A DNA stretch of 5,734 nt from Patescibacteria group bacterium (GTDB lineage Bacteria > Patescibacteriota > Microgenomatia > UBA1400 > PJMF01), in NCBI GenBank assembly GCA_018813375.1, contig JAHJBU010000028.1, positions 1-5,734 of the forward strand, written 5' to 3'. Made by a program: the position numbers and the translations under genes. How positions within the stretch are numbered: position 1 is the stretch's first letter; each line of letters opens with the position of its first letter. Of the stretch, positions 1 to 5,734 are shown in pieces. The notes beneath the pieces were generated by a model. The model was not told the origin of the DNA. It worked only from the letters and a program-made list of their open reading frames with translations, and did no database searches.

Positions 1-1227
1 AGCACAAATTAAAAATATCACTAATGAAGTTATAATTTTGTTCCATTGCAATTTTTGGCTCACTTTAATTGACCAAAGTTTAACCAACCAGTAAGCCAAG
101 ATAATGCTCATCAAAGGCACTGCTGGTGCGTAATGATAAAAAAACATAATTCGCGGTGATAGTTGCCAGGGTAGCCATACCATAAAGTATGTGATTAATA
201 GCCAGTTGAGGCATTTAATTTCTAGACTTTGATTTTTATTAAGTTTTGAAAATATTAAGAAACACACAGTCCATATAGCAGCCATCCCTCCAGCCCAGAA
301 TAAGGCAGAATTGCCAATCGAATAAATATTAGCAATTGAGTTTTGATTAACGTAATCTACATGAAACCACACTGGTTTAAGATTTAAAAACCATTGCCAA
401 GGTTTAGATTGATATGGATGAGTGGCTTCTAAATGAGTTTGATATGACCAAGTTTGACGATGTAGCTGATGAAAATGATCCCAGCCCTTACCTTGCAAGA
501 ACATTTGCGAATAAGAAAGGATATAGATAGCAAATGGTAGTAATCCTAGAACTAAAACTCTTAAAAGACTTTGCTGGATTAATTTTTCCCAACTAATTTT
601 CTTTTGAATAAAATCTTTAATTATCCTCACGCTTTCTAGTAAGCACACGGCTATTAATACAAAAAGACCTGACCACTTACTAGACATAGCTAAACCAGCT
701 CCTAGACCAACTAGGAGAAAATTTTTGTCTCGAGGATTTAATCGATAACTAAAATACCATAGAAGAGTTAATATAATAAAAAAAGTTACATGAATATCAT
801 TCATTGCTATTCGTGATTGAGCTAAGAGAAGTCCATCTAAAGAAGCCAAAAAAGCTGCTAGCAAACTAATTCTTTGATCATTAAAAAGTTTTTCAGATAA
901 ATGATAAATTAATCCGATGACTCCAACCCCAAAGATAACTGAGCTCAAGCGCCAAGCAAAGCTATTTGCCCCAAAAATTTTAATAAAAAAAGCTTGAGTA
1001 TATTTAGCTAATGGCGGATGTAGCCAGTCTATAGCTGTATTTGGCTCAATAGCACTATGCCACCACTCAAAGGCACGCTGATCATTAGCAGCTATGAGTT
1101 TGGCAGTAATAACATGATAAACTTCATCAAAAATATAACGCTCTGGGATATCAAGCCGATAAATCCGACTCAAAAAAGCAAATAATAAAATGATAATAAA
1201 AATGAGTCGGCCGTATTTTAACTTCAT
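1..1227 (-). CDS. Protein O-mannosyltransferase, PMT family (GT39), partial: C-terminus beyond window
   Basis: This GT-C membrane enzyme is expected to transfer mannose from polyprenyl-phosphate-mannose to Ser/Thr of secreted proteins on the outer face of the cytoplasmic membrane. Translation from ATG 1227-1225 gives 409 residues without a stop before the window edge. Visible hallmarks are the acidic pair D34-E35 in FDEVYH in the first outside loop, HPPLAK at 70-75, Arg93 in WRLSS, QSRIAMND at 137-144, SSKWSGL at 182-188, HPYQSKPWQW at 270-279, and SPRIMFFYHY at 357-366. Together these match the bacterial Pmt proteins (PF02366 plus the PF16192 four-helix C-terminal part). Bacterial members are usually about 450-520 residues, so probably only the last helices are missing. 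The start lies 6 bases after the UbiA-like stop, with no Shine-Dalgarno motif, so it is probably translated by coupling in the same operon. The family call is firm; the sugar and the protein targets are inferred. Confidence 0.94.
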   Translation of the reverse strand, partial: MKLKYGRLIFIIILLFAFLSRIYRLDIPERYIFDEVYHVITAKLIAANDQRAFEWWHSAIEPNTAIDWLHPPLAKYTQAFFIKIFGANSFAWRLSSVIFGVGVIGLIYHLSEKLFNDQRISLLAAFLASLDGLLLAQSRIAMNDIHVTFFIILTLLWYFSYRLNPRDKNFLLVGLGAGLAMSSKWSGLFVLIAVCLLESVRIIKDFIQKKISWEKLIQQSLLRVLVLGLLPFAIYILSYSQMFLQGKGWDHFHQLHRQTWSYQTHLEATHPYQSKPWQWFLNLKPVWFHVDYVNQNSIANIYSIGNSALFWAGGMAAIWTVCFLIFSKLNKNQSLEIKCLNWLLITYFMVWLPWQLSPRIMFFYHYAPAVPLMSIILAYWLVKLWSIKVSQKLQWNKIITSLVIFLICA

Positions 1228-1233
1228 TAATAA

Positions 1234-2202
1234 TTAACTTAGCACATAAATGATTATCATCACACTCAAACCAAAGAGAAAGACAGTTGCCAGTAGCGGG
1301 GTATCTCGTAATAAGACTCTTTCTGGGGATTCGCCCTGATTATCTTCATAAACCAATTGGAGGTATCTCATGACTCCATAAATTACAAAAGGAACAGTTA
1401 GCATTAAAAGTTTTTGTGATTGAAGGGTTTTTGGTAAGAAGCCATAAAAAGTAGCAAATTTAATATCAGGTCTAACAGTTTGGTCTTGAAAGGCAAACAA
1501 TGCGTATGAGAGCCAAGTGGCATTAGCAAACATACCGGTGTATTGATCAAGTAGTCTTTGACTATAGCGTTTGAGTGAAACTCGAGTTTCACCCAGGTTT
1601 TCTTTAGTGGAGCTATTAAGTAAAGTCCGTTCGCTTTGGCGTTTGCCTACGGCTAAAAATAGTGAGACAGAAACTACAGTTAGCAGAAACCAAACACTCA
1701 TGTGAAGGTTAACTACTACGGCTCCGGCATAGATTCTAATAAGAAATCCTGATGCTATTGAAACTACATCTAGAATAGCAATGTGCTTAAGCTTAGTGGC
1801 ATAGGCAAGTTGTAGAAAAAAGTAAGCAGCGATCATTAATCTAAAAAAAGATGAAAGCCAAAATGATGATAAAAAAACAATGCTTAGGCCAACAATGGAA
1901 CTAAAAAGCGCAATGGGCACAGGCAGTTTACCAGAAGCAATTGGTCTTTTCTTTTTAAAAGGATGTTTTTGATCTGCTTGGCAATCAATAATGTCATTCA
2001 TGATGTAGATGCTTGAGGTTAGAATAGAAAAGATGATGGCTGCTAGAGTAACAGTGACAAAGTAAGGAATATCATCAATTGGGTTATAAAAAAAGAATCC
2101 TGAAAAAATTAAAGCAGCATAAAGGGCAATATTTTTAATCCATTGTCTGGGACGAGCAGATTTGAAAATTAAAAATAGTGTGTTGTCAGTCAGAGATTTC
2201 AT
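1234..2202 (-). CDS. Decaprenyl-phosphate phosphoribosyltransferase-like UbiA-superfamily protein
   Basis: The likely reaction is transfer of 5-phosphoribose from PRPP to a polyprenyl phosphate at the cytoplasmic membrane face, the first step to polyprenyl-phosphoryl-ribose or -arabinose. The 322-residue protein has about nine hydrophobic helices. It starts with RPRQWIKN at 18-25 and carries the UbiA metal motif NDIIDCQAD at 69-77, followed by HPFKKKRPIASG at 80-91. A second conserved stretch runs from YATKLKH at 134-140 to Asp145 and SGFLIRIYAG at 151-160. GKRQSE at 186-191 and ESPERVLLRD at 291-300 near the C-terminus are features of the mycobacterial Rv3806c type rather than of quinone prenyltransferases. 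The length fits that family. The ATG at 2202-2200 lies inside the end of the WecA-like gene (17-base overlap) and the stop is TAA at 1236-1234. The epimerase genes dprE1/dprE2 are not in the window. The subfamily call is good; the natural lipid and the final sugar are unknown. Confidence 0.92.
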   Translation of the reverse strand: MKSLTDNTLFLIFKSARPRQWIKNIALYAALIFSGFFFYNPIDDIPYFVTVTLAAIIFSILTSSIYIMNDIIDCQADQKHPFKKKRPIASGKLPVPIALFSSIVGLSIVFLSSFWLSSFFRLMIAAYFFLQLAYATKLKHIAILDVVSIASGFLIRIYAGAVVVNLHMSVWFLLTVVSVSLFLAVGKRQSERTLLNSSTKENLGETRVSLKRYSQRLLDQYTGMFANATWLSYALFAFQDQTVRPDIKFATFYGFLPKTLQSQKLLMLTVPFVIYGVMRYLQLVYEDNQGESPERVLLRDTPLLATVFLFGLSVMIIIYVLS

Positions 2203-3253
2203 TTTGCTTAAGTTGGTGAAGTTTAGCCCAGATTAAAAAACCAAAAACTAAACCCATTACTAGTATTAATGTCACTATCTTACCCCATGTTTGAAGATGA
2301 AGCGATAACCAGCCCAGACCCAGACTTGAAGTCCAATAAAAAATAGCAATACGTCGTTTCCCCCATCCTAAAACATCCATTAATTTATGGTGAAGATGCC
2401 CTCTATCCCCCCAAAAAGGAGATTTGCCAGCCACTATTCTGCGTAAAATAGTAAAAATTGCGTCAGCTGTAGGGATAGCTAGTATCATGAGAATAGTAGC
2501 TACTTTGGCGCCAGATAGTATGGCTAAAATGCTTAGTAGATATCCAGCAAGAGAACCAGCTCCATAGCCTGGCATCATTTTTTGTGGATACCAGTTCCAG
2601 AATAATAATCCTAAATAAGCGCCAGCAACAATAAAACTTAAATGAGCAGTATTAAATTGGGTAGGATCATCAATAAATTGGTATGACAATAAGCCAATCA
2701 TAATGGCGGCAATACTGACAAAGCCAGGTAACTGGCCATCAACTCCCTTAGCCCAATTGACAATATTCATGTTCCAGACAATAAAAAGTAAGGCAAAAAG
2801 ATCAGCTAAAATCCAGATAGTTCTAGTTTTTCCAAAAAGAAAAATGGGAATTTGGGGCCAATTAAGATGAATTACCCCTGGTCCAAAAGGATTTGTTACG
2901 TAGGCAATTCCTATTCCAAAACCAACCACTATTAGGGCAGATAAAATATTAATGCCCAATCGTAACAACGGGTGGATGTCAAAAATATCGTCTAATACCC
3001 CTCCAATTACCAATAGCAATCCACCCAATAAGATACCTATTAAATATTTATCAATTTGTAAAAAAATTAACGAAGCTAGAAGAATACCTGCATAAACAAC
3101 CAATCCACCCCCGCGAGGCACTGGCAGTAAATGAGTTTTTTTAGCATGTTTTGATTTGTGGGGGTCATCCACCCAATTGTGAGATCTATAAAAACGAATA
3201 ACCAAAGGTGCTAGAAGAAAGCTAGTGGTGGCAGATAAGATAAGGGGCCACAT
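2186..3253 (-). CDS. WecA/MraY-superfamily polyprenyl-phosphate sugar-1-phosphate transferase, atypical active site
   Basis: Members transfer a HexNAc-1-phosphate from UDP-sugar to polyprenyl phosphate at the cytoplasmic membrane face, starting a lipid-linked glycan. The 355-residue protein has about ten or eleven helices. PVPRGGG lies at 44-50, the metal motif GVLDDIFDI at 85-93, and the nucleotide loop NIVNWAKGVDGQ at 163-174. PTADAIFTILRR lies at 261-272 and the WecA-type DRGHLHHKL at 283-291. The HLHH box and the overall length point to the WecA/TagO branch and not to MraY. Two normally conserved aspartates are replaced: the first Asp of the NxxNxxDGxDG loop is Lys169, and the Asp of the GDxGS segment is Gly231 (in PGYGAGS). 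The substrate and even the activity are therefore uncertain. The start ATG 3253-3251 follows the small membrane gene by 4 bases with no Shine-Dalgarno motif; the stop is TGA. It could be a catalytically distinct or repurposed homologue. Confidence 0.92.
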   Translation of the reverse strand: MWPLILSATTSFLLAPLVIRFYRSHNWVDDPHKSKHAKKTHLLPVPRGGGLVVYAGILLASLIFLQIDKYLIGILLGGLLLVIGGVLDDIFDIHPLLRLGINILSALIVVGFGIGIAYVTNPFGPGVIHLNWPQIPIFLFGKTRTIWILADLFALLFIVWNMNIVNWAKGVDGQLPGFVSIAAIMIGLLSYQFIDDPTQFNTAHLSFIVAGAYLGLLFWNWYPQKMMPGYGAGSLAGYLLSILAILSGAKVATILMILAIPTADAIFTILRRIVAGKSPFWGDRGHLHHKLMDVLGWGKRRIAIFYWTSSLGLGWLSLHLQTWGKIVTLILVMGLVFGFLIWAKLHQLKQNEISD

Positions 3254-3257
3254 AAAT

Positions 3258-3602
3258 TTATTTAACGATTATTATGATTCGTAGTAATGCCAAGAGCAAT
3301 ATAATCTGAATTCCAGTAGTAGTCCAGGCAAATATTTTTAGTAAAAGTAAATTTCTTTTTTGGGATAATTGAGCAATTGATAGATGAAGAAAACTAATCA
3401 TAAATGAAATACTGGGGAGCAAAAACAACCATTCTTTACTCACCAGATGCTGAATTGGTCGTGGGAGAGAATAAAATAAGGGAATTTGTGGTTGAAGGCC
3501 AAAGTATACTCCTAAAGTTATTAGCATCATTAACGAAGAAATTAAAAAAGAGAACAAAAAAGGTGTTCTCAGATGTTTAGAAATACTAAGCCGTGATTTC
3601 AT
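3258..3602 (-). CDS. Small three-helix membrane protein of unknown function
   Basis: I cannot assign a function. The 114-residue product has a short basic N-terminus, a hydrophobic helix at about 14-35, a Pro-rich amphipathic loop at 37-56 (LQPQIPLFYSLPRP), a second helix at about 57-77, a short basic turn (QKRN, 81-84) and a third helix at about 86-112 ending the protein. The loop followed by SKEWLFLLP resembles the lP..iP....wgsK....lP pattern of DUF1648-type membrane domains, but the match is weak and from memory only. It sits 2 bases after the stop of the GT-C gene and 4 bases before the WecA-like gene, so it is very probably co-transcribed and translated with both. That position suggests a helper or partner of a membrane glycan enzyme, which is inference. 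No Shine-Dalgarno motif precedes the ATG. That it is a real gene is supported by its tight fit between two real genes and its regular membrane topology. Confidence 0.78.
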   Translation of the reverse strand: MKSRLSISKHLRTPFLFSFLISSLMMLITLGVYFGLQPQIPLFYSLPRPIQHLVSKEWLFLLPSISFMISFLHLSIAQLSQKRNLLLLKIFAWTTTGIQIILLLALLRIIIIVK

Positions 3603-3604
3603 AA

Positions 3605-5197
3605 TTAATTGTGTAAAAGAGAGTCAGGTAGTCTTTTCCAGAGGCTAAAGTTGGTAAAATTAGAGTTAGCAATGTAATGATTTTGCAAATACTCATCTAA
3701 CCCTGGTAATTTTTCATGTTCATCATTCATTACTATGATAAAAAGTGGTTTTTTATTATAAACGCTATCCATGGTTTCTTGATAAGCATTTAGGTCTTTA
3801 ATGTGAAAAGAAACAGTAAATTTGCCAGTAGGGTTAGTCTTGGATAATGCATACAGCATTGGATTTGTCCCCCAGATAAATATTTCATCAACTCCTGATT
3901 TAGCAATGACTTCGGCTGCCTGGTAGTTGTCAGTCATTAAGTGGTTAAATGATTGATGGTATTGCGCTGGGGAAATTTGATGAGTAATTAATTGGAAAAA
4001 TCTTTGGTAGTAGGAAAGGGTTGGATAGGCTCCAAAATCAAGTAAAACTAAAGCTCCAATAAATAGACCTATTAAGAATGACCCCATCATAATCATGGGC
4101 TGCCTTTGTTTCTTTTTAAGTTTAATAGTGGTGCTAATAACGCCCAATAATAAAGCTAGTGATGGAACTAGCTGTTGGAAGTAATGAGGATAGGGTCTAT
4201 TAGAAAGCAAAGCTCCCACTAAAGATAATACAAACCAACCAGCAATGAGCTGATGAGTGGGCTTAAATTTTTTAGATTGAAAAGTTAGTACTAGATAGGT
4301 TAATGTGGCGATTGCTAATTTACCAGGTAAAGTAAAGAGTTTTTCTAAAATTTGATTTTTAAATGGTAGTCCCCAATTGGCAGTGTAGTGAAAGTTATAA
4401 AGTAAACCAAATTGAAGGTAGTCTTGCCCTGAGCCTATGGATATAAAGTAAATTATCGAAATCAAGATCGGGGTGATAATGCCAGCGATTATTATTAATA
4501 GCTGAAAACCTACTTTAGATAATAATTGCCACCACTGTGATTTTGTTTTGGAATTATATAAAAGTTTAATTCTATTGGTCATCACAAACCAAATAATTGC
4601 TAGCCAAGCTAGAATATCTAGAATGGCTGGGACTTTAGTTAAAATAGCCAAGCCAAAACAAATACCAGCAAAATATAGTCCAATGTGGTTATTAGCAACC
4701 CTCAGGGTTTTGCGTTTTTCTATAAAGAGATCAAAGAGTTTTGTTTTTGTTATTAGCCAAGCTCCTACAAGCACAAAGCCCATGACAAACAATTCACCAT
4801 TTGGAATGTTGCCTTCAAACCAAGGAGCAGAGGTCAAAACTACAAAAACAAAAGTTGAGATTATCAGTGGCAACTGCTTTTTAAAAATTTTCTTCCCTAC
4901 CTCATAAAAAGCCGTGGTGGTAATAATCATCCAGAAGAGAGTCAAAAACCTAAAGTAAAGTTGATTGGGAACAGCTGCTAAAAAATAAATAATAGGTGTT
5001 TTGTGATCTACAATTTCAGTGTAGAGCCTTTCTCCGTTTCTAATTGCATTGCCTACAGTCAGATAAATACCTTCATCGCCATACCAATAAGGCTCAAAAA
5101 AATTGGGAATACGTAAAATTATCAAAAGTAATAGAGCAATTAAAAGAAATAAGTGTGAATGGAGCCAATGATCAAAACGTTTTGCTAGAGTAAGCAT
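3605..5197 (-). CDS. GT-C membrane glycosyltransferase, GT39/ArnT-like (PMT_2 superfamily)
   Basis: This polytopic enzyme probably transfers a sugar from a polyprenyl-phosphate donor to an acceptor outside the cytoplasmic membrane. The 530-residue protein has a first helix at about 14-31. The GT-C acidic motif follows in the first outer loop (YGDEG, with D41-E42), then DHKTPI at 64-69, a second conserved spot NGELF at 133-137, and AILTKVPA at 184-191 in a helix. RPYPHYFQ at 334-341 is typical of this family. About ten or eleven helices extend to residue 388. The last 140 residues are mostly soluble, should lie outside, and include DEIFIWGTNP at 437-446. The start ATG 5197-5195 follows a 35-base gap after the GT2 stop; it has no Shine-Dalgarno motif and no upstream in-frame ATG. 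The gene ends with TAA, 2 bases before the small membrane gene. The superfamily is clear; donor and acceptor cannot be told. It differs from the PMT at the other end of the operon, having neither HPPLAK nor the KWSG motif. Confidence 0.9.
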   Translation of the reverse strand: MLTLAKRFDHWLHSHLFLLIALLLLIILRIPNFFEPYWYGDEGIYLTVGNAIRNGERLYTEIVDHKTPIIYFLAAVPNQLYFRFLTLFWMIITTTAFYEVGKKIFKKQLPLIISTFVFVVLTSAPWFEGNIPNGELFVMGFVLVGAWLITKTKLFDLFIEKRKTLRVANNHIGLYFAGICFGLAILTKVPAILDILAWLAIIWFVMTNRIKLLYNSKTKSQWWQLLSKVGFQLLIIIAGIITPILISIIYFISIGSGQDYLQFGLLYNFHYTANWGLPFKNQILEKLFTLPGKLAIATLTYLVLTFQSKKFKPTHQLIAGWFVLSLVGALLSNRPYPHYFQQLVPSLALLLGVISTTIKLKKKQRQPMIMMGSFLIGLFIGALVLLDFGAYPTLSYYQRFFQLITHQISPAQYHQSFNHLMTDNYQAAEVIAKSGVDEIFIWGTNPMLYALSKTNPTGKFTVSFHIKDLNAYQETMDSVYNKKPLFIIVMNDEHEKLPGLDEYLQNHYIANSNFTNFSLWKRLPDSLLHN

Positions 5198-5232
5198 ATG
5201 ACTATTATTATGCAGGAAACTAAGATCGGAAG

Positions 5233-5734
5233 CTAGACCTTTTCAGTAACTTTGTATTCGATATATTTTCCCATCATTAGCCTTGTATGAGCATCAATAC
5301 CGGGTAGAGCTGAGAAAAAGAAACCTATGATAGGTAACATTAAAAATTCCATAGGTTGAATGATGTAAGAAAATAAGTTGCGTTTATTGGGTCTTGGTGG
5401 GCGATTAAGCGCATCAATGATAAAGATAACCACCATAGATACTAGAGAAAGCGTTAGCAAAAAAGATGTGACTTGTGGGAGGGTTTTTCCAATCATGGTG
5501 CGATTAAATTGCTCATTTAATAATGGAGGAAGGATGGCAGAGACTGTGATGGCAAACCAATTAACTGGCCAGAGGAAATGGTCTTCAATTACTTTTAATA
5601 CCCTAATTGTTTTGTCAAGAAATGGCATTCCTTCAGTCAGAACATACTGGCGGATAATATATGCATCATCGCTGGTTCCCCAAGCCCAGCGTTTAAGTTG
5701 CTCATATTGGTTTTTATATGTCTCAAGCGTGGAG
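5233..5734 (-). CDS. C-terminal part of a family 2 glycosyltransferase (processive, cellulose synthase-like), N-terminus beyond window
   Basis: The frame stays open from the stop TAG (5235-5233) to the window edge, giving 166 residues. The ATG at 5628-5626 is internal, because the 35 codons before it encode conserved family sequence. This includes YEQLKRWAWG at residues 10-19, which holds the QxxRW motif (Q12, R15, W16) that binds the acceptor end and product in GT2 synthases such as BcsA and hyaluronan synthase. After it come an interfacial helix (about 38-52), membrane helices at about 55-72, 87-108 and 128-143, and a basic tail with DAHTRLMMGKY at 147-157 and a final VTEKV. The missing upstream part should carry the GT-A catalytic domain with its Asp motifs. 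The enzyme likely uses a nucleotide sugar on the cytoplasmic side; the product is unknown. It is the most upstream gene seen, so the operon promoter must lie outside the window or within its 5' part. Confidence 0.87.
   Translation of the reverse strand, partial: STLETYKNQYEQLKRWAWGTSDDAYIIRQYVLTEGMPFLDKTIRVLKVIEDHFLWPVNWFAITVSAILPPLLNEQFNRTMIGKTLPQVTSFLLTLSLVSMVVIFIIDALNRPPRPNKRNLFSYIIQPMEFLMLPIIGFFFSALPGIDAHTRLMMGKYIEYKVTEKV

Noticed and set aside
1..1227. Pseudogene or frameshift in the PMT gene because it has no stop in the window
   Set aside because: The frame is open for all 409 codons with family motifs in the right order; it simply runs off the window edge.
1404..1592. Open frame of 62 codons on the minus strand
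   Set aside because: It lies out of frame inside the UbiA-like gene, whose product is well conserved over this stretch.
2186..2188. TGA as a recoded Gly codon (genetic code 25 of Gracilibacteria)
   Set aside because: No other in-frame TGA occurs in any of the six genes, and this TGA falls where the family normally ends; it reads as an ordinary stop.
4548..4907. Open frame of 119 codons on the plus strand
   Set aside because: It lies wholly antisense within the GT-C glycosyltransferase gene, has no recognisable motif and no neighbour on its strand; it is a shadow of the real gene.
5223..5232. Ten bases AGATCGGAAG, identical to the start of a common Illumina adapter, at the GT2/GT-C junction
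   Set aside because: The match stops after ten bases (next bases CTAG, adapter would read AGC). The GT2 gene ends in a family-typical tail and the next gene is intact, so chance is likelier than an assembly artefact. Reads spanning 5150-5300 would settle it.
5198..5232. Possible internal promoter in the 35-base gap (CATAAT resembling a -10 box)
   Set aside because: The hexamer 17 bases upstream (TAGCTT) is a poor -35 box, and AT-rich sequence gives such -10 matches by chance.

Overview
The window is one compact, AT-rich block of genes, all on the minus strand, so transcription runs from base 5734 towards base 1. Coding sequence covers almost everything: the gaps are 35, 2, 4 and 6 bases, and one junction overlaps by 17 bases. 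There is no gene-free stretch over 35 bases and no RNA gene, repeat array, CRISPR, insertion sequence or clear terminator. TAA, TGA and TAG all end genes and no gene contains an internal TGA, so the standard bacterial code (table 11) fits. The most likely source is an uncultured Patescibacteria/CPR bacterium, perhaps Microgenomates-like. This is an inference from base composition, gene packing and the protein flavour (GT2 tail ending in a VTEKV sequence, WecA-like protein with KGVDGQ and YGAGS). It was not tested against any database.

In transcription order the genes are: (1) the C-terminal 166 residues of a processive-type family 2 glycosyltransferase with a QxxRW motif, cut by the window edge (5734-5233); (2) a GT-C membrane glycosyltransferase of the GT39/ArnT-like PMT_2 type (5197-3605); (3) a 114-residue three-helix membrane protein of unknown function (3602-3258); (4) a WecA/MraY-superfamily polyprenyl-phosphate sugar-1-phosphate transferase (3253-2186); (5) a UbiA-superfamily protein closely resembling decaprenyl-phosphate 5-phosphoribosyltransferase (2202-1234); (6) the first 409 residues of a PMT-type protein O-mannosyltransferase, cut by the other edge (1227-1).

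Five of the six genes belong to families that make or use sugars, several of them carried on polyprenyl phosphate. GT2 enzymes use nucleotide sugars in the cytoplasm. WecA-like and UbiA-like enzymes load sugar phosphates onto the lipid. GT-C enzymes transfer sugars from lipid carriers outside the membrane. The block therefore looks like a cell-surface glycan or glycoprotein assembly operon. The shared pathway and the actual sugars are inference.

The most unusual point is in the WecA-like protein. It keeps the DDxxD and HLHH motifs, but two aspartates normally conserved in the superfamily are replaced, by Lys169 and Gly231. Other points of note are the pairing of a phosphoribosyl-lipid synthase with a protein O-mannosyltransferase, the conserved-looking but unassigned small membrane protein, and the absence of Shine-Dalgarno motifs before all five visible starts.
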